The position numbers and the translations under genes are program-made. The notes under the pieces were generated by a model, which saw nothing but the letters and a program-made list of their open reading frames with translations, searched no databases and was not told the DNA's origin. From positions 1 to 64,000 of the forward strand of contig NZ_QRAN01000011.1 in the NCBI RefSeq assembly GCF_003457605.1: a stretch of 64,000 nucleotides of DNA, read 5' to 3'. Positions 32,198 to 41,497 of the stretch are shown piece after piece (position 1 is the first letter of the stretch; each line of letters starts with the position of its first letter). Source of the stretch: Seongchinamella sediminis (GTDB lineage: Bacteria; Pseudomonadota; Gammaproteobacteria; Pseudomonadales; Halieaceae).

Positions 32198-33982
32198 ATG
32201 AAACAGTTAGGCATACTAGACTCCGCATTTATCAACCTCGAGCAGACCAACACTCCCCAGCATGTTGGCGGGCTGGGAATTTACGATCCCTCTACCGCCC
32301 CCGGCGGTTTTGTCCGCTTCAAGGATGTGATCTCGGGCTTTGAACGGCGGCTGTCACGGCAACCCTTGTTCCGCACCCGGCTGGTCGAAGTGCCCGGCGG
32401 GCTGGACCGGCCCTACTGGGTCAAGGATGCCAATTTTGACGTCGAATTTCACCTGCGCCACATTGCCCTGCCCGAGCCCGGTGACTGGCGCCAGCTGTGC
32501 ATCCAGATAGCGCGCCTGCATGCACGGCCGCTGGACATGGCCCGGCCCCTGTGGGAGGCCTACATTATCGAGGGGCTGGACAACATACCTGGCTTGCCGG
32601 AGGGCTGCTTCGCCATCTATACCAAAATGCACCACTCCCTGGTGGACGGTGCCGGGGGCTCCTCATTCATGGCGCTGATACACGATCTGGTGCCCGACCC
32701 GCCCGCGGCAACCGACGATACCGAGGAACCCCGCCTGGTGGATGTTGAGCCGAGCATGAGCGAGCTACTGTCCAAGGCATCAGTCAACAGCGTCAAGAAC
32801 AGCGCCAGCCTGTTGCGTGGGGCGGTAAAGAATACCCTGCAGCTGGGGCGTTACGCCCTGGATACGGCACGCAATAAAATACCGGCCCCCGACGTTTCAG
32901 CGCCCAAGACCATCCTCAACCAGCCGGTGGGCCCGCACCGCGTTTTCGACGCCACCGAGTTTCCGCTGGCGGGATTCAAGGACATCAAGAACGCCGCCGG
33001 TGTATCCATCAATGACGTTGCCCTGGCGGTTGTCAGCGGTGCCCTGCGCCGCTACCTGATCGACAAGGGCGAGGCGCCCGAGGAAGGCTCACTGGCGGCA
33101 GGTATACCGGTCAATATGCGCACCCGCAGGGAGGTCACTGATGACAACAACCAGGTCGGGTCGATATTCGCGTCGCTGCACACCGATATCGATGACCCGC
33201 TGGAGCGCCTGCAGGCCATTGCCCAGTCCACGGCTGACGCCAAGGCCGCAGCTGAAAACAGCCCGCTGGTCGACACCCTGAAAATAGCCGGGGTGTTCTC
33301 CCCGGTGGTGGCAAAAACCGTGGCCGGCATCTGGTCGCGAAACAACCTGTCCTCCTATCTGCCAGTTAACATTTCCACGGTGGTCACCAACGTTCCCGGC
33401 CCCGATTTCGATCTCTACTGCGCCGGTGCAAGAATGGTGGACTACTACGGACTCGGGGTGCTGACACCCGGGGTGGGATTGTTCCACGCCGTGTTCAGCT
33501 ACGCGGGCAAGATCACCCTGTCGGTGCTCGCCGACCGTAACATCATGCCCGACCCGGAGACCTATCACGCTTGCCTGGTAGGCGCCTACGAAGAGCTCTA
33601 CGCCGCTACCCACAAGTCCAGGGCCGGGGCAAAAAACCCCCGCGCCAAAGTGGATTCCTCGCGCCGCGGTACCGCGGGCAAAGCGAAGAAAAAAGCTGCT
33701 GCCGGGAAGAAGCCGGCGGCCGGCAAAAAAGCCCCGGCCAAAAAGAAGGCCGCCAGCGGAACAAAGGCGGCGAGCAAAAAGAAGGCCGCCACCGGGACCG
33801 GAGCAAATGCGCCCGCCAAAAAGCAAGCGGCCAGCCGAGCCGGCAAAAAAGCGCCGGTCAAAAAGAAAGCGGCTGGCGCAAAGGCATCCGCCAGCAAGAA
33901 AGCCCCCGCGGGCGAAAAAGCCCCGGCAAAGCGCAATGCCGCCCGGGCGCAAGCGGGTGTGAAACCCAAACTCCAATCCTGA
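32198..33982 (+). CDS. WS/DGAT-type acyltransferase with histone-H1-like tail
   Basis: Residues 1-460 match bacterial wax ester synthase/diacylglycerol acyltransferases. The catalytic HHSLVDG lies at 145-151, and the C-terminal half has the NDVALAVVSGALRRYL and NVPGP motifs. The enzyme esterifies acyl-CoA with fatty alcohols or diacylglycerol to form storage lipid. Residues 473-594 are an added Lys/Ala/Pro tail built from KKAPAKKKAA-type units, like eukaryotic histone H1 or AlgP. Such a tail is unusual for this family and could bind nucleic acid or acidic lipid-droplet surfaces. Confidence 0.88.
   Translation: MKQLGILDSAFINLEQTNTPQHVGGLGIYDPSTAPGGFVRFKDVISGFERRLSRQPLFRTRLVEVPGGLDRPYWVKDANFDVEFHLRHIALPEPGDWRQLCIQIARLHARPLDMARPLWEAYIIEGLDNIPGLPEGCFAIYTKMHHSLVDGAGGSSFMALIHDLVPDPPAATDDTEEPRLVDVEPSMSELLSKASVNSVKNSASLLRGAVKNTLQLGRYALDTARNKIPAPDVSAPKTILNQPVGPHRVFDATEFPLAGFKDIKNAAGVSINDVALAVVSGALRRYLIDKGEAPEEGSLAAGIPVNMRTRREVTDDNNQVGSIFASLHTDIDDPLERLQAIAQSTADAKAAAENSPLVDTLKIAGVFSPVVAKTVAGIWSRNNLSSYLPVNISTVVTNVPGPDFDLYCAGARMVDYYGLGVLTPGVGLFHAVFSYAGKITLSVLADRNIMPDPETYHACLVGAYEELYAATHKSRAGAKNPRAKVDSSRRGTAGKAKKKAAAGKKPAAGKKAPAKKKAASGTKAASKKKAATGTGANAPAKKQAASRAGKKAPVKKKAAGAKASASKKAPAGEKAPAKRNAARAQAGVKPKLQS
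33614..33979 (+). repeat. Low-complexity Lys/Ala/Pro coding repeat
   Basis: This stretch encodes the 122-residue tail of the acyltransferase. Short units such as KKAPAKKKAA, GKKPAAGKKA and KKAPVKKKAA recur with variations. The DNA is a series of related AAAAAG/GCC-rich blocks prone to slippage, so its length may vary between strains. Confidence 0.8.
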
Positions 33983-34056
33983 GCGCCAGCTTCCCGGTCC
34001 TGTAACAGGACCGGGGCCACTGCTACCCACTCCCCGGACCGCTGCCAGCCACCCTT

Positions 34057-34085
34057 AAAAAAAAACCCACCAGAGCGGTGGGTTT
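34057..34085 (-). terminator. Intrinsic terminator oriented on the minus strand
   Basis: AAACCCACC (34063-34071) and GGTGGGTTT (34077-34085) form a nine-bp stem with a five-base loop. On the minus strand it is followed by nine T residues (34065-34057), a textbook intrinsic terminator. On the plus strand only TTT follows, so it would end the acyltransferase transcript weakly. No minus-strand gene is recognised upstream of it. Confidence 0.7.
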
Positions 34086-34263
34086 GAAAAATAACTCTAA
34101 CGTTGGACCTGGATGGAATGCCATCGACAGCGCGGACCAGGCCGCGCGCCAGCCCCGGCATCAGGGGCTCATGTTGCGAGTCACATTCATAGTAAGACCG
34201 GCTTTGATATGTTTCTAATGTATTATTATCATATTTGCCATAAATTATTTTCATATCGTGCCG

Positions 34264-35247
34264 ATGGATACCAGAGAACTCGCCAAAATCGACCTTAACC
34301 TGCTGATTTCATTGCAGGTATTGCTGGAAGAACAGAATGTATCCCGGGCCGCTGAGCGCCTTTTCATCACCCAGCCCGCCATGTCAAAGACCCTTTCCCG
34401 GCTGCGCTCAGTGTTTGACGACCCCCTGTTCACCCGGGCCGGCCACGGTATGCAAGCCACCCCCAGGGCCCTGGAACTGGCCGGGCAGCTGGCTGATATT
34501 CTCGCTGGCATCAGCCAGCTGGTCAGTCGGCGCGACTTTGCGCCGGCAGACATTGACGCCGAAGTCACCCTGGCCCTGTCGGAGTACATTGGCGTCGCCC
34601 TCCTGCCCCGGCTCGCGGCGCGACTGCAGGCTATTGCCCCAAAGCTGCACCTGCGGGTGGTTACCCGGGTGGAGAACCAGCGCGAGCAACTGGCTCTCGG
34701 CAATCTGGATTTCGCGATCCATATTCGCCAGCAATACTACGGACCCGAGTTCCGCATAGCGGACCTTGGCGGCAGCCCGGTAATGCTGCTGCTACGTGAA
34801 AACCACCCCCTGTGCCAGGGGGAGATCTCGGCGGCGGCCCTGAGCGAATATCCGCTGATCAGGCTCTACGTCTCGGACCGGCAACAGGTGGAGGCGCAGA
34901 CCGGTGGGCAGGAGTTCGAGAGCCTGGTCAGCGGTGCCCGCGGTTGGCTGGAGATTTCCCACCTGATGACCGCGATGGAAGTGCTGCGCAACAGTGACTA
35001 TTTCATGCCTGGACCGGCGTTCCTGCTGCAAAATGAAAGCATCAGCCGGGGCATTACCGCGCGCGGCCTGCCCGGCCTCGCCGAGACGAGCGTGGACTAT
35101 GTGCTGGTGGCCCACCAGCGCACCGAAAACTCGCCCCTGCACAACTGGCTATGGGAGCAGATCACCTGTACTATCCGCGAGCTGCGGCCAACCCAGCCCC
35201 GCAAGCTGCGCCAGCGTGTTGCGGCAGGGGCCGCAGCACACCGCTAA
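34264..35247 (+). CDS. LysR-family transcriptional regulator
   Basis: The 327-residue protein begins MDTRELAKIDLNLLISLQVLLEEQNVSRAAERL, the canonical LysR winged HTH, with the recognition helix at ITQPAMSKTLSRLR. The effector domain spans about 95-300 and is of the NodD/PcpR-like type. The ATG at 34264 is preferred over an in-frame GTG at 34258; there is no strong ribosome binding site. An AT-rich 50-bp promoter region precedes it. Targets are unknown; the acyltransferase gene upstream and tatD downstream are candidates. Confidence 0.9.
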   Translation: MDTRELAKIDLNLLISLQVLLEEQNVSRAAERLFITQPAMSKTLSRLRSVFDDPLFTRAGHGMQATPRALELAGQLADILAGISQLVSRRDFAPADIDAEVTLALSEYIGVALLPRLAARLQAIAPKLHLRVVTRVENQREQLALGNLDFAIHIRQQYYGPEFRIADLGGSPVMLLLRENHPLCQGEISAAALSEYPLIRLYVSDRQQVEAQTGGQEFESLVSGARGWLEISHLMTAMEVLRNSDYFMPGPAFLLQNESISRGITARGLPGLAETSVDYVLVAHQRTENSPLHNWLWEQITCTIRELRPTQPRKLRQRVAAGAAAHR

Positions 35248-35267
35248 CCAGGGCAAACAGGCGATTC

Positions 35268-36083
35268 ATGAGCAGCAAGAAGCGGCGGGATATTCCCCGT
35301 TTTCAGACCCCCATCATCGAAACCCATTGCCACCTCGATTACCTCGAGGGTGACGCGCTGGAGACAACTCTGGCGAAGTCCCGGGAAGTCGGAGTGGAGA
35401 AAATCATCACCATTGCGGTATCAGTCGACAACCTCGATACGGTCAGGGCGCTCGCCAACCGCGGCGATTACATCTGGGGCACCCAGGGTATTCATCCCCA
35501 TGAGGCTGAGTCTTACTGTGATGAGACCGAGCACAAAATCCGCCAGGCGCTGAGCGAGGATGCCCGCCTGCTGGCAGTAGGGGAAATCGGTCTCGACTAC
35601 TACTACGACCACGCCGATCGCAACACCCAGCGCCAGGTATTCGAGCAGCAGCTGCAAATCGCTGTCGACCTGCAACTGCCCGTGGTCATTCACACTCGCG
35701 AGGCGGACGACGACACCCGCGCCATTCTCGCCAATTTCACTGGCCAGTTAGCGCACCGCGGGGTTATTCACAGTTTTACTTCGGGCATGGCGCTGGCCCA
35801 GTACTGCCTTGCCGAAGGTTTCATGCTGGGTTTCAACGGCATTGCCACCTTTAATCGCGCCGACAATGTGCGCGCGGTGATTGCCGCCACCCCACCGGGC
35901 CAAACCCTGCTTGAAACTGATGCACCCTACCTTACCCCGGTACCCTACCGCGGCCGCCCGAATGCTTCCTACTACCTGCCCTTTATCGCCGAGCAGGTGG
36001 CGAAAACCATGCAGCTGGAGGTGGAAGAACTGTTACGACAGGTCTACCGTAATAGCCAGACTTTGTTTTTCAGAGACGTTTAA
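35268..36083 (+). CDS. TatD-family metal-dependent hydrolase/DNase
   Basis: The 271-residue TIM-barrel protein carries the TatD metal-site motifs: ETHCHLDYLEG near residue 20, AVGEIGLDYYY near 105, PVVIHTREA near 140, and LLETDAPYLTP near 215. TatD enzymes are 3'-5' DNases or D-amino-acyl-tRNA-type hydrolases in quality control. The start at 35268 lies 20 bases after lysR. The stop overlaps the rapA start as TAATG, coupling the two. Confidence 0.9.
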   Translation: MSSKKRRDIPRFQTPIIETHCHLDYLEGDALETTLAKSREVGVEKIITIAVSVDNLDTVRALANRGDYIWGTQGIHPHEAESYCDETEHKIRQALSEDARLLAVGEIGLDYYYDHADRNTQRQVFEQQLQIAVDLQLPVVIHTREADDDTRAILANFTGQLAHRGVIHSFTSGMALAQYCLAEGFMLGFNGIATFNRADNVRAVIAATPPGQTLLETDAPYLTPVPYRGRPNASYYLPFIAEQVAKTMQLEVEELLRQVYRNSQTLFFRDV

Positions 36084-38845
36084 TGGAATACCTCGTTGGC
36101 CAGCGCTGGGTCAGCCACGCCGATGCACAGCTGGGCCTGGGTGTGGTGGTGGAGATAGAGCCGCGCCGCATCACCCTCAGTTTTCCCGCTGTGGGCGAAG
36201 AACGCACCTACGCAATAGACAATGCCCCGTTAACCCGCCTCAGGTTCAAGACCGGCGACCATATCAGCACAGTCGATGGTGTCGAGCTGCTGGTCACGGC
36301 CGTCGACGAGCACCATGGCCTGCTCATGTACACCGGCACCGATCACCACGAAGAGTCGGTGACCGTGTCGGAGCTGGAGCTGGACGCCTTCGTCCAGTTG
36401 ACCACGCCGCAACAGCGCCTGCTTAACGGCCACTTTGACAAACACGAGGACTTTGCGCTCCGGGTTGCCACCCTGGAGCATACCAGTCGCCTGCAGGGCA
36501 GCCCCGCACGCGGCCTGATGGGCTCGCGCACCAGCCTGCTGCACCACCAGCTGTATATCGCCAACGAGGTGGGGCAGCGTTATGCGCCGCGGGTGCTGCT
36601 GGCGGACGAGGTGGGCCTCGGCAAGACCATCGAGGCGGGCATGATCATCCATCAGCAGTTGCTCACTGGCCGGGCCAGTCGCGCCCTGGTGCTGGTGCCG
36701 CCAAGCCTGCTGCACCAGTGGCTGGTGGAAATGCTGCGCCGCTTCAACCTGCACTTCTCGCTGTTTGACGCCGAGCGGCTGGCAGAAATGCCCGAGGGCA
36801 ACCCCTTCGAGGCGGAGCAGCTGGTGTTGTGCAGCCTGGACCTGTTTGCCGGTCGCGAGGACCTGCAGCAACTGGCCCTCGCCGCAGGCTGGGACCTGGT
36901 GGTGGTGGACGAGGCCCACCACCTGCACTGGTCAGAAGACGAGGTGGGCGAGGACTATCGCTTCGTGGAGGCACTGGCCGCCTGCAGTGCCGGCCTGTTA
37001 TTGCTCACCGCCACCCCGGAGCAAATCGGCCAGGCCAGCCACTTTGCCCGGCTCAGGTTGCTGGATCCCTCGCGCTTTCACGACCTGGACAGCTTCATGG
37101 CGGAAGAGCGCCGCTACCGCGCCCTGAGCGCCATGGCCGACAGCCTCGAGCGGGGGGAGATTCCGGCGGACCTGCCCGCCGACCTCGACCCCGAAGCCCC
37201 GCCGGAACAGCTGATTGAGCAGTTGCTGGACCGCCACGGCACCGGCCGGGTGTTATTCCGCAACACCCGCGAAGCCGTCGAGGGCTTCCCGCAGCGCATC
37301 CTGCACCGCTATCCCCTGCCCCAGCCCGAGCCCTACGCCCTGGCCCAGCTGGACCTTGAGGAACGCCTGCATCCGGAGCTGCCTTACGTGGATGACAGCT
37401 GGCTGGACTTCGACCCGCGAGTCACCTGGCTGGAACAGACCCTGAAGACGCTGCGCCCTGCCAAGGTACTGGTTATTTGCGCCCACGCAGCCACCGCGGT
37501 GGCGCTGGAGCACCACCTGCACATGCGGGCAGGTATTCGCTCCGCCGCCTTCTACGAGGGCTTATCCATCATCGAGCGGGACCGGGCCGCGGCCTATTTC
37601 GCCGATGAGACCGGCGGCGCCCAGACCCTGGTGTGTTCCGAGATTGGTAGCGAAGGCCGCAATTTCCAGTTCGCCCATCACCTGATCCTGTTCGATCTGC
37701 CCCTGAATCCCGACCTGCTGGAACAGCGCATCGGCCGTCTCGACAGGATTGGCCAGCAACAGGACGTACAAATACACGTGCCCTACCTGGAAGACAGCGC
37801 TCAGGAAACCCTGCTGGACTGGTACGACCGGGGCCTGGACCTGTTTCGCGATTCCTGCTCCGCCGGCTACATGATCTTCCAGAACTTCCGTGAACGGCTG
37901 CTGCCGGAACTGGAGCAGCGCAGCGAGCAGTTCGACTCCCTGATCACCGATTCTGCCGAATTCACCCTGCGCACCCGGGCCGAATTGCGTGAGGGACGGG
38001 ACCGGCTGCTGGAACGCAACTCCTGCAAGCGCGAGGTCGCCGATGCACTGGTCGCGGAAATCCATGCGCTGGAATCCAGCGAGACCCTGGAGCACTATCT
38101 CGAGGCCCTGTGCGAGGCTTTCGGGGTCGACCAGGAGTTTCATTCTGAACACACCCTGGTCCTCAGACCCTCCGAGCATATGCTGACCGGGCATTTTCCC
38201 GGCATCTCCGACGAGGGCACGACAGTGACCTTCGACCGGGACAAGGGCCTCAGTCGCGAGGACATGGCGTTCATCACCTGGGAGCACCCCATGATCCAGG
38301 AGGCCATGGACATGGTGCTGTCGACGGAGCTCGGCAATGCGGCCCTGGGCACCCTCAAGCTCAAGGGGGTGCCGCCCGGCACCATGCTGCTGGAAGCCCT
38401 GTACACGGTGAACTGCGTGGCCCCCAGGGCACTGCAGGTAGAGCGTTTCCTGCCGCTGTCGCCAATGCGGCTGCTGGTGGACGCCCGCGGCAAACAGCTG
38501 GCCGACCTGGTTCCCCACGCCCGCCTCAACAGCCTGGTTGAACGGGTGAAGAAAGCGACCGCACTGGCGATCATCAAGCAGGTACACCAGGAAGTCGACG
38601 CCAAGATGGCGCTGGCCAACCAGCAGGCCGAATCCAGGCTGAAGGAAATCCTGAGCGCCGCGGAGCAGAACATGCGCGCCAGCCTGGGCGCAGAGTTGAG
38701 CCGTCTGGAAGCACTGCGTGAACTGAACCCCGCCATCCGCGAAGAGGAACTCGAGCACCTGCGCTACCGCATCGAGGAATGCGCGATTCACATCCAGCAC
38801 GCCAACCTGCAACTGCAGGCACTGCGGCTGATTATTACCACCTGA
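36083..38845 (+). CDS. rapA: RNA polymerase-associated SWI2/SNF2 ATPase RapA
   Basis: The 920-residue protein aligns along its length with RapA. An N-terminal Tudor-like region (LVGQRWVSHADAQLGLGVVVEIE) is followed by helicase lobe 1 with Walker A ADEVGLGKTIEAG (about 174-186) and the DEAH box VVVDEAHHL (about 274). Lobe 2 contains SEIGSEGRNFQFAHHLILFDLP and the QRIGRLDRIGQ arginine fingers, and a C-terminal domain follows. RapA recycles stalled RNA polymerase after termination. It is translated directly from the tatD stop. Confidence 0.96.
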   Translation: MEYLVGQRWVSHADAQLGLGVVVEIEPRRITLSFPAVGEERTYAIDNAPLTRLRFKTGDHISTVDGVELLVTAVDEHHGLLMYTGTDHHEESVTVSELELDAFVQLTTPQQRLLNGHFDKHEDFALRVATLEHTSRLQGSPARGLMGSRTSLLHHQLYIANEVGQRYAPRVLLADEVGLGKTIEAGMIIHQQLLTGRASRALVLVPPSLLHQWLVEMLRRFNLHFSLFDAERLAEMPEGNPFEAEQLVLCSLDLFAGREDLQQLALAAGWDLVVVDEAHHLHWSEDEVGEDYRFVEALAACSAGLLLLTATPEQIGQASHFARLRLLDPSRFHDLDSFMAEERRYRALSAMADSLERGEIPADLPADLDPEAPPEQLIEQLLDRHGTGRVLFRNTREAVEGFPQRILHRYPLPQPEPYALAQLDLEERLHPELPYVDDSWLDFDPRVTWLEQTLKTLRPAKVLVICAHAATAVALEHHLHMRAGIRSAAFYEGLSIIERDRAAAYFADETGGAQTLVCSEIGSEGRNFQFAHHLILFDLPLNPDLLEQRIGRLDRIGQQQDVQIHVPYLEDSAQETLLDWYDRGLDLFRDSCSAGYMIFQNFRERLLPELEQRSEQFDSLITDSAEFTLRTRAELREGRDRLLERNSCKREVADALVAEIHALESSETLEHYLEALCEAFGVDQEFHSEHTLVLRPSEHMLTGHFPGISDEGTTVTFDRDKGLSREDMAFITWEHPMIQEAMDMVLSTELGNAALGTLKLKGVPPGTMLLEALYTVNCVAPRALQVERFLPLSPMRLLVDARGKQLADLVPHARLNSLVERVKKATALAIIKQVHQEVDAKMALANQQAESRLKEILSAAEQNMRASLGAELSRLEALRELNPAIREEELEHLRYRIEECAIHIQHANLQLQALRLIITT

Positions 38846-38906
38846 ATGAGGTTCCGCGGCGAGCACCGGCAGCTCAAACGCACCAATGTTGAGCTACGCC
38901 CGCGGC

Positions 38907-39623
38907 TCAGATCGGCAGGGGGATAAACACCGAGCCGGCCGTATGCACGGCCTTGGTGACCCGGCGGTCATCCGCGTCGCTGGCGATGCGCGCCATCATT
39001 TCCTGCAGCACGATCAGCTTGCCAAACAAACGCTCGAAGCTGAGGTTATCGTTTACCCCCCGGTACTCGCTGGTAATCAACCAGGGCTCGCCGTTGGGCC
39101 TGCGATTGTTGCGCAGCTTCCAGGCAAGCACTTCCACGTTGTGGGCACTGGCCCACAGGGGCTCCGGTTCCAGCGCGTCAAACAGGAAGGATTCCGAGTT
39201 ATACCCATAGGCATGACGCAGCATGCCGCCGAGGCCCACCACCAGGGCAAACACGCGGTCACCGTCAAAATGGGGATTGAACACCAGCTGCAGGGCGTCG
39301 GTTTCCTGGCGCCCCGCCAGTTCGGCAAAGTCCAGTTCGCCACGGGTGGCCTGTAACTGCGCCAGCCGCATCTCGACCGTCATCCCCGGTATCCTGGCCA
39401 GCTCGGCGGGATTGCGCCCGTAAAGCTTGACCGTGAGTTCCCGCACCAGGCGCCGGGTCTCATCGATAAATTCGTCGGTAACCAGGTCAACATCGGACTT
39501 TATGAGATTCTTCAGTTCATAGCCGCCACAACCCGCCAGCAGCGAGCACAGTAGCCAGATGCCCAGGCAGCGCATGCCAGCCGTCGGGGCCAGTCGGGGC
39601 CAATGTCGGGGCACAATACTCAT
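38907..39623 (-). CDS. Hypothetical lipoprotein
   Basis: The 238-residue protein has a lipoprotein signal with lipobox LLAGC (Cys32 from the start at 39623; an internal start at 39575 would place it at Cys16). The ATG at 39623 overlaps the DUF389 stop as ATGA, favouring it. The mature part is rich in charged residues, without recognisable repeats; conserved-looking segments include FDGDRVFALVVGLGGMLRHAYG. I do not recognise the family. It closes a four-gene minus-strand operon. Confidence 0.7.
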   Translation of the reverse strand: MSIVPRHWPRLAPTAGMRCLGIWLLCSLLAGCGGYELKNLIKSDVDLVTDEFIDETRRLVRELTVKLYGRNPAELARIPGMTVEMRLAQLQATRGELDFAELAGRQETDALQLVFNPHFDGDRVFALVVGLGGMLRHAYGYNSESFLFDALEPEPLWASAHNVEVLAWKLRNNRRPNGEPWLITSEYRGVNDNLSFERLFGKLIVLQEMMARIASDADDRRVTKAVHTAGSVFIPLPI

Positions 39624-41497
39624 CGCCGGATGTTGAGCTGGGCTTCCAGTTGTATCTTGCGCCCCACCTGCTCGCCGATGATGCGCTTCAACTCATCGAT
39701 ATGCCTGTTTTCCAGCCGTTCGGCAGAGCTGACCACAACTGACAGCAGCGGGGGGTCGTCCAGGGCAACCCGGACGGTCGCAACCTGTACCTGCTGGTCC
39801 AGCAGGCGGAGCTCCCCGGCCGGCACCCGCTCCTCCAGCCGGCTCCGCTCCACCAGGTGATCGTAGGCGATATACAGGGGTACGCTGATCAGCGCCAGCG
39901 GTAACAGGGAGATAGCCAGCCCCTTGCGTGCCCGGGTCAACGGCGCAAAGCCGAGCACCAGAAAGGTGATACTTGCCGCCAGGGAAATGCCTACCAGGTT
40001 GGTAGTCAGCAACAGTAGCGCGCCCCTGGCCATGGGCCAGTCACCCCAGCCCAGGCCGATACCGGCAACGCTCAAGGGGGGAACCAGGGCAACGGCAATG
40101 GCGACCCCCGCCAGGCTCCTGGCAACTTCCTCCTTGGCGTTGGCGTAGGCACCGGCGATGCCGGAGATCACCGCGATGAACAAATCCAGCAGGGTCGGCG
40201 ACATTCGCGACCGCATTTCATCGGTGGCGATGTCAAAGGGCATCAACCATGCCAGTAACACGGCACAAGCGAGCCCCCAGGCAATGCCGATGACCAGGGT
40301 TTTCAGGGCGCTGCGAATAAGGTTGACGTTGGAACGCGCCAGGCCCATGGAAAAGGACACAATGGGCGCCATCAGCGGTGCCAGGATCATGGCGCCGATG
40401 ATCACCGGCGCCGAGTTGGCATACAGGCCGGCCAGCGCCAGCATCACCGACAGCACCATGAGCACCTGGTAAGAGGAGGAGGCGGTGGCGTTGTCGCGCA
40501 GCGCGACGAACAGCTCACGGTACTCCTCCTCGCTGGCGTGGTTGAACAGCGGCAGGTGCTTGCCGCTCATGGCCCTGGCCGCCTCGCTCACCGGTATGTG
40601 ATTCAGGCGCAGGGTTTCCTTGCTGCTCACGCTGGTTGACGCCGTGCCGCGCAGGGCCGGCCCCGGCAGCAGAGAAAGCGCCTGGGGACGAATTTCCAGC
40701 TCCAGTTCCCGGGCGTGCACCGGCTTGTTGTCCAGCAGGTACTCAAAACCATCGGCCGCCTCCAGCTGCAGGCGTGCACTCTGCACCAGGGCCAGGGAAT
40801 CCGGCAGCCGGGAGAGGCTTATCCTGCCCGGCAGCAGCAGGCGGAACACAAACCAGAGGTAGCCAATAATGCTGCGCGGGGCCATGGCCAGCAGGGAAAC
40901 CCGGCCGTCGGCCGCGCTGAGATCATCGTCGAAGCGACGGCTGACCAGGGCGCTCTGGGTATGCGCCACCGCGACCATTCCCAGGGCGGCGAAGTCCACC
41001 GACTGCTCCTTGGCCGTGACCAGCCGGAATCTGCGCAGGCTCAGCTTGCCAAGTCCGCGCAGGGCGCCGCGAAACAGGCTCCACGTGGTAGAGCGGCGAT
41101 TGATATCCTGCGGCCTGAGGCTGAGCACGGAACCGATGACCACTGAGGAAAATACCAGCTCCCCATTGCAGCTGAGGGCATCCGCGGCCACCGGCTCGAC
41201 GCCGCGATAGTGAGCCGTCAGCCCTGCAGGCTCGCCTTTTACTCCCAGCGCGGTACAGGCCTCCCGGGCATCCGGATGCGGCAGCAGGCCGATGCGCCAC
41301 TGACGCTCGATGCCCAGTGAGGCCAGCTCCCGGACCTGTTCGTCCCCCAGCCACAGCAACACCCGCGACGCGTCAGCCAGGCTCTCGCGCTCAGCGTAGG
41401 GCACCAGGCTGATGTCGTTCGCCTGCAGCCACTCGGCGGCACGCTCCGGGTCGAAGGTGGAGTCGTGCAGCAGGTAGCAGGCTTCGCTGGCTGTCAA
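39620..41497 (-). CDS. TIGR00341/DUF389 membrane protein with YegS/DAGK-like N-terminal domain
   Basis: The 625-residue protein has two parts. Residues 1-285 resemble a diacylglycerol kinase/YegS-type fold, clearest in the beta-sandwich part near 190-285 (VSLLAMAPRS, LEAADGFEYLLDNKPV, LEIRPQALSLLPGP); no GGDG ATP-binding motif is seen, so kinase activity is doubtful. Residues 320-540 are DUF389, with six TM segments and the motif SSSYQVLMVLSVMLALAGLYANSAPVIIGAMILAPLMAPI. Translation starts at a TTG (41497) overlapping the preceding stop as TTGA. Confidence 0.82.
   Translation of the reverse strand: MTASEACYLLHDSTFDPERAAEWLQANDISLVPYAERESLADASRVLLWLGDEQVRELASLGIERQWRIGLLPHPDAREACTALGVKGEPAGLTAHYRGVEPVAADALSCNGELVFSSVVIGSVLSLRPQDINRRSTTWSLFRGALRGLGKLSLRRFRLVTAKEQSVDFAALGMVAVAHTQSALVSRRFDDDLSAADGRVSLLAMAPRSIIGYLWFVFRLLLPGRISLSRLPDSLALVQSARLQLEAADGFEYLLDNKPVHARELELEIRPQALSLLPGPALRGTASTSVSSKETLRLNHIPVSEAARAMSGKHLPLFNHASEEEYRELFVALRDNATASSSYQVLMVLSVMLALAGLYANSAPVIIGAMILAPLMAPIVSFSMGLARSNVNLIRSALKTLVIGIAWGLACAVLLAWLMPFDIATDEMRSRMSPTLLDLFIAVISGIAGAYANAKEEVARSLAGVAIAVALVPPLSVAGIGLGWGDWPMARGALLLLTTNLVGISLAASITFLVLGFAPLTRARKGLAISLLPLALISVPLYIAYDHLVERSRLEERVPAGELRLLDQQVQVATVRVALDDPPLLSVVVSSAERLENRHIDELKRIIGEQVGRKIQLEAQLNIRR

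Noticed and set aside
33598-34254. A minus-strand frame of 218 codons antisense to the acyltransferase tail, starting MKIIYGKYDN
   Set aside because: A strong minus-strand terminator lies inside it, and the bulk is the mirror of the Lys/Ala repeat. It is not credible as a protein gene; the 5' part is treated as a possible small RNA instead.
37562-38866. A 434-codon open frame antisense to rapA
   Set aside because: rapA is unambiguous on the plus strand; the antisense frame is His/Gln-rich and matches nothing.
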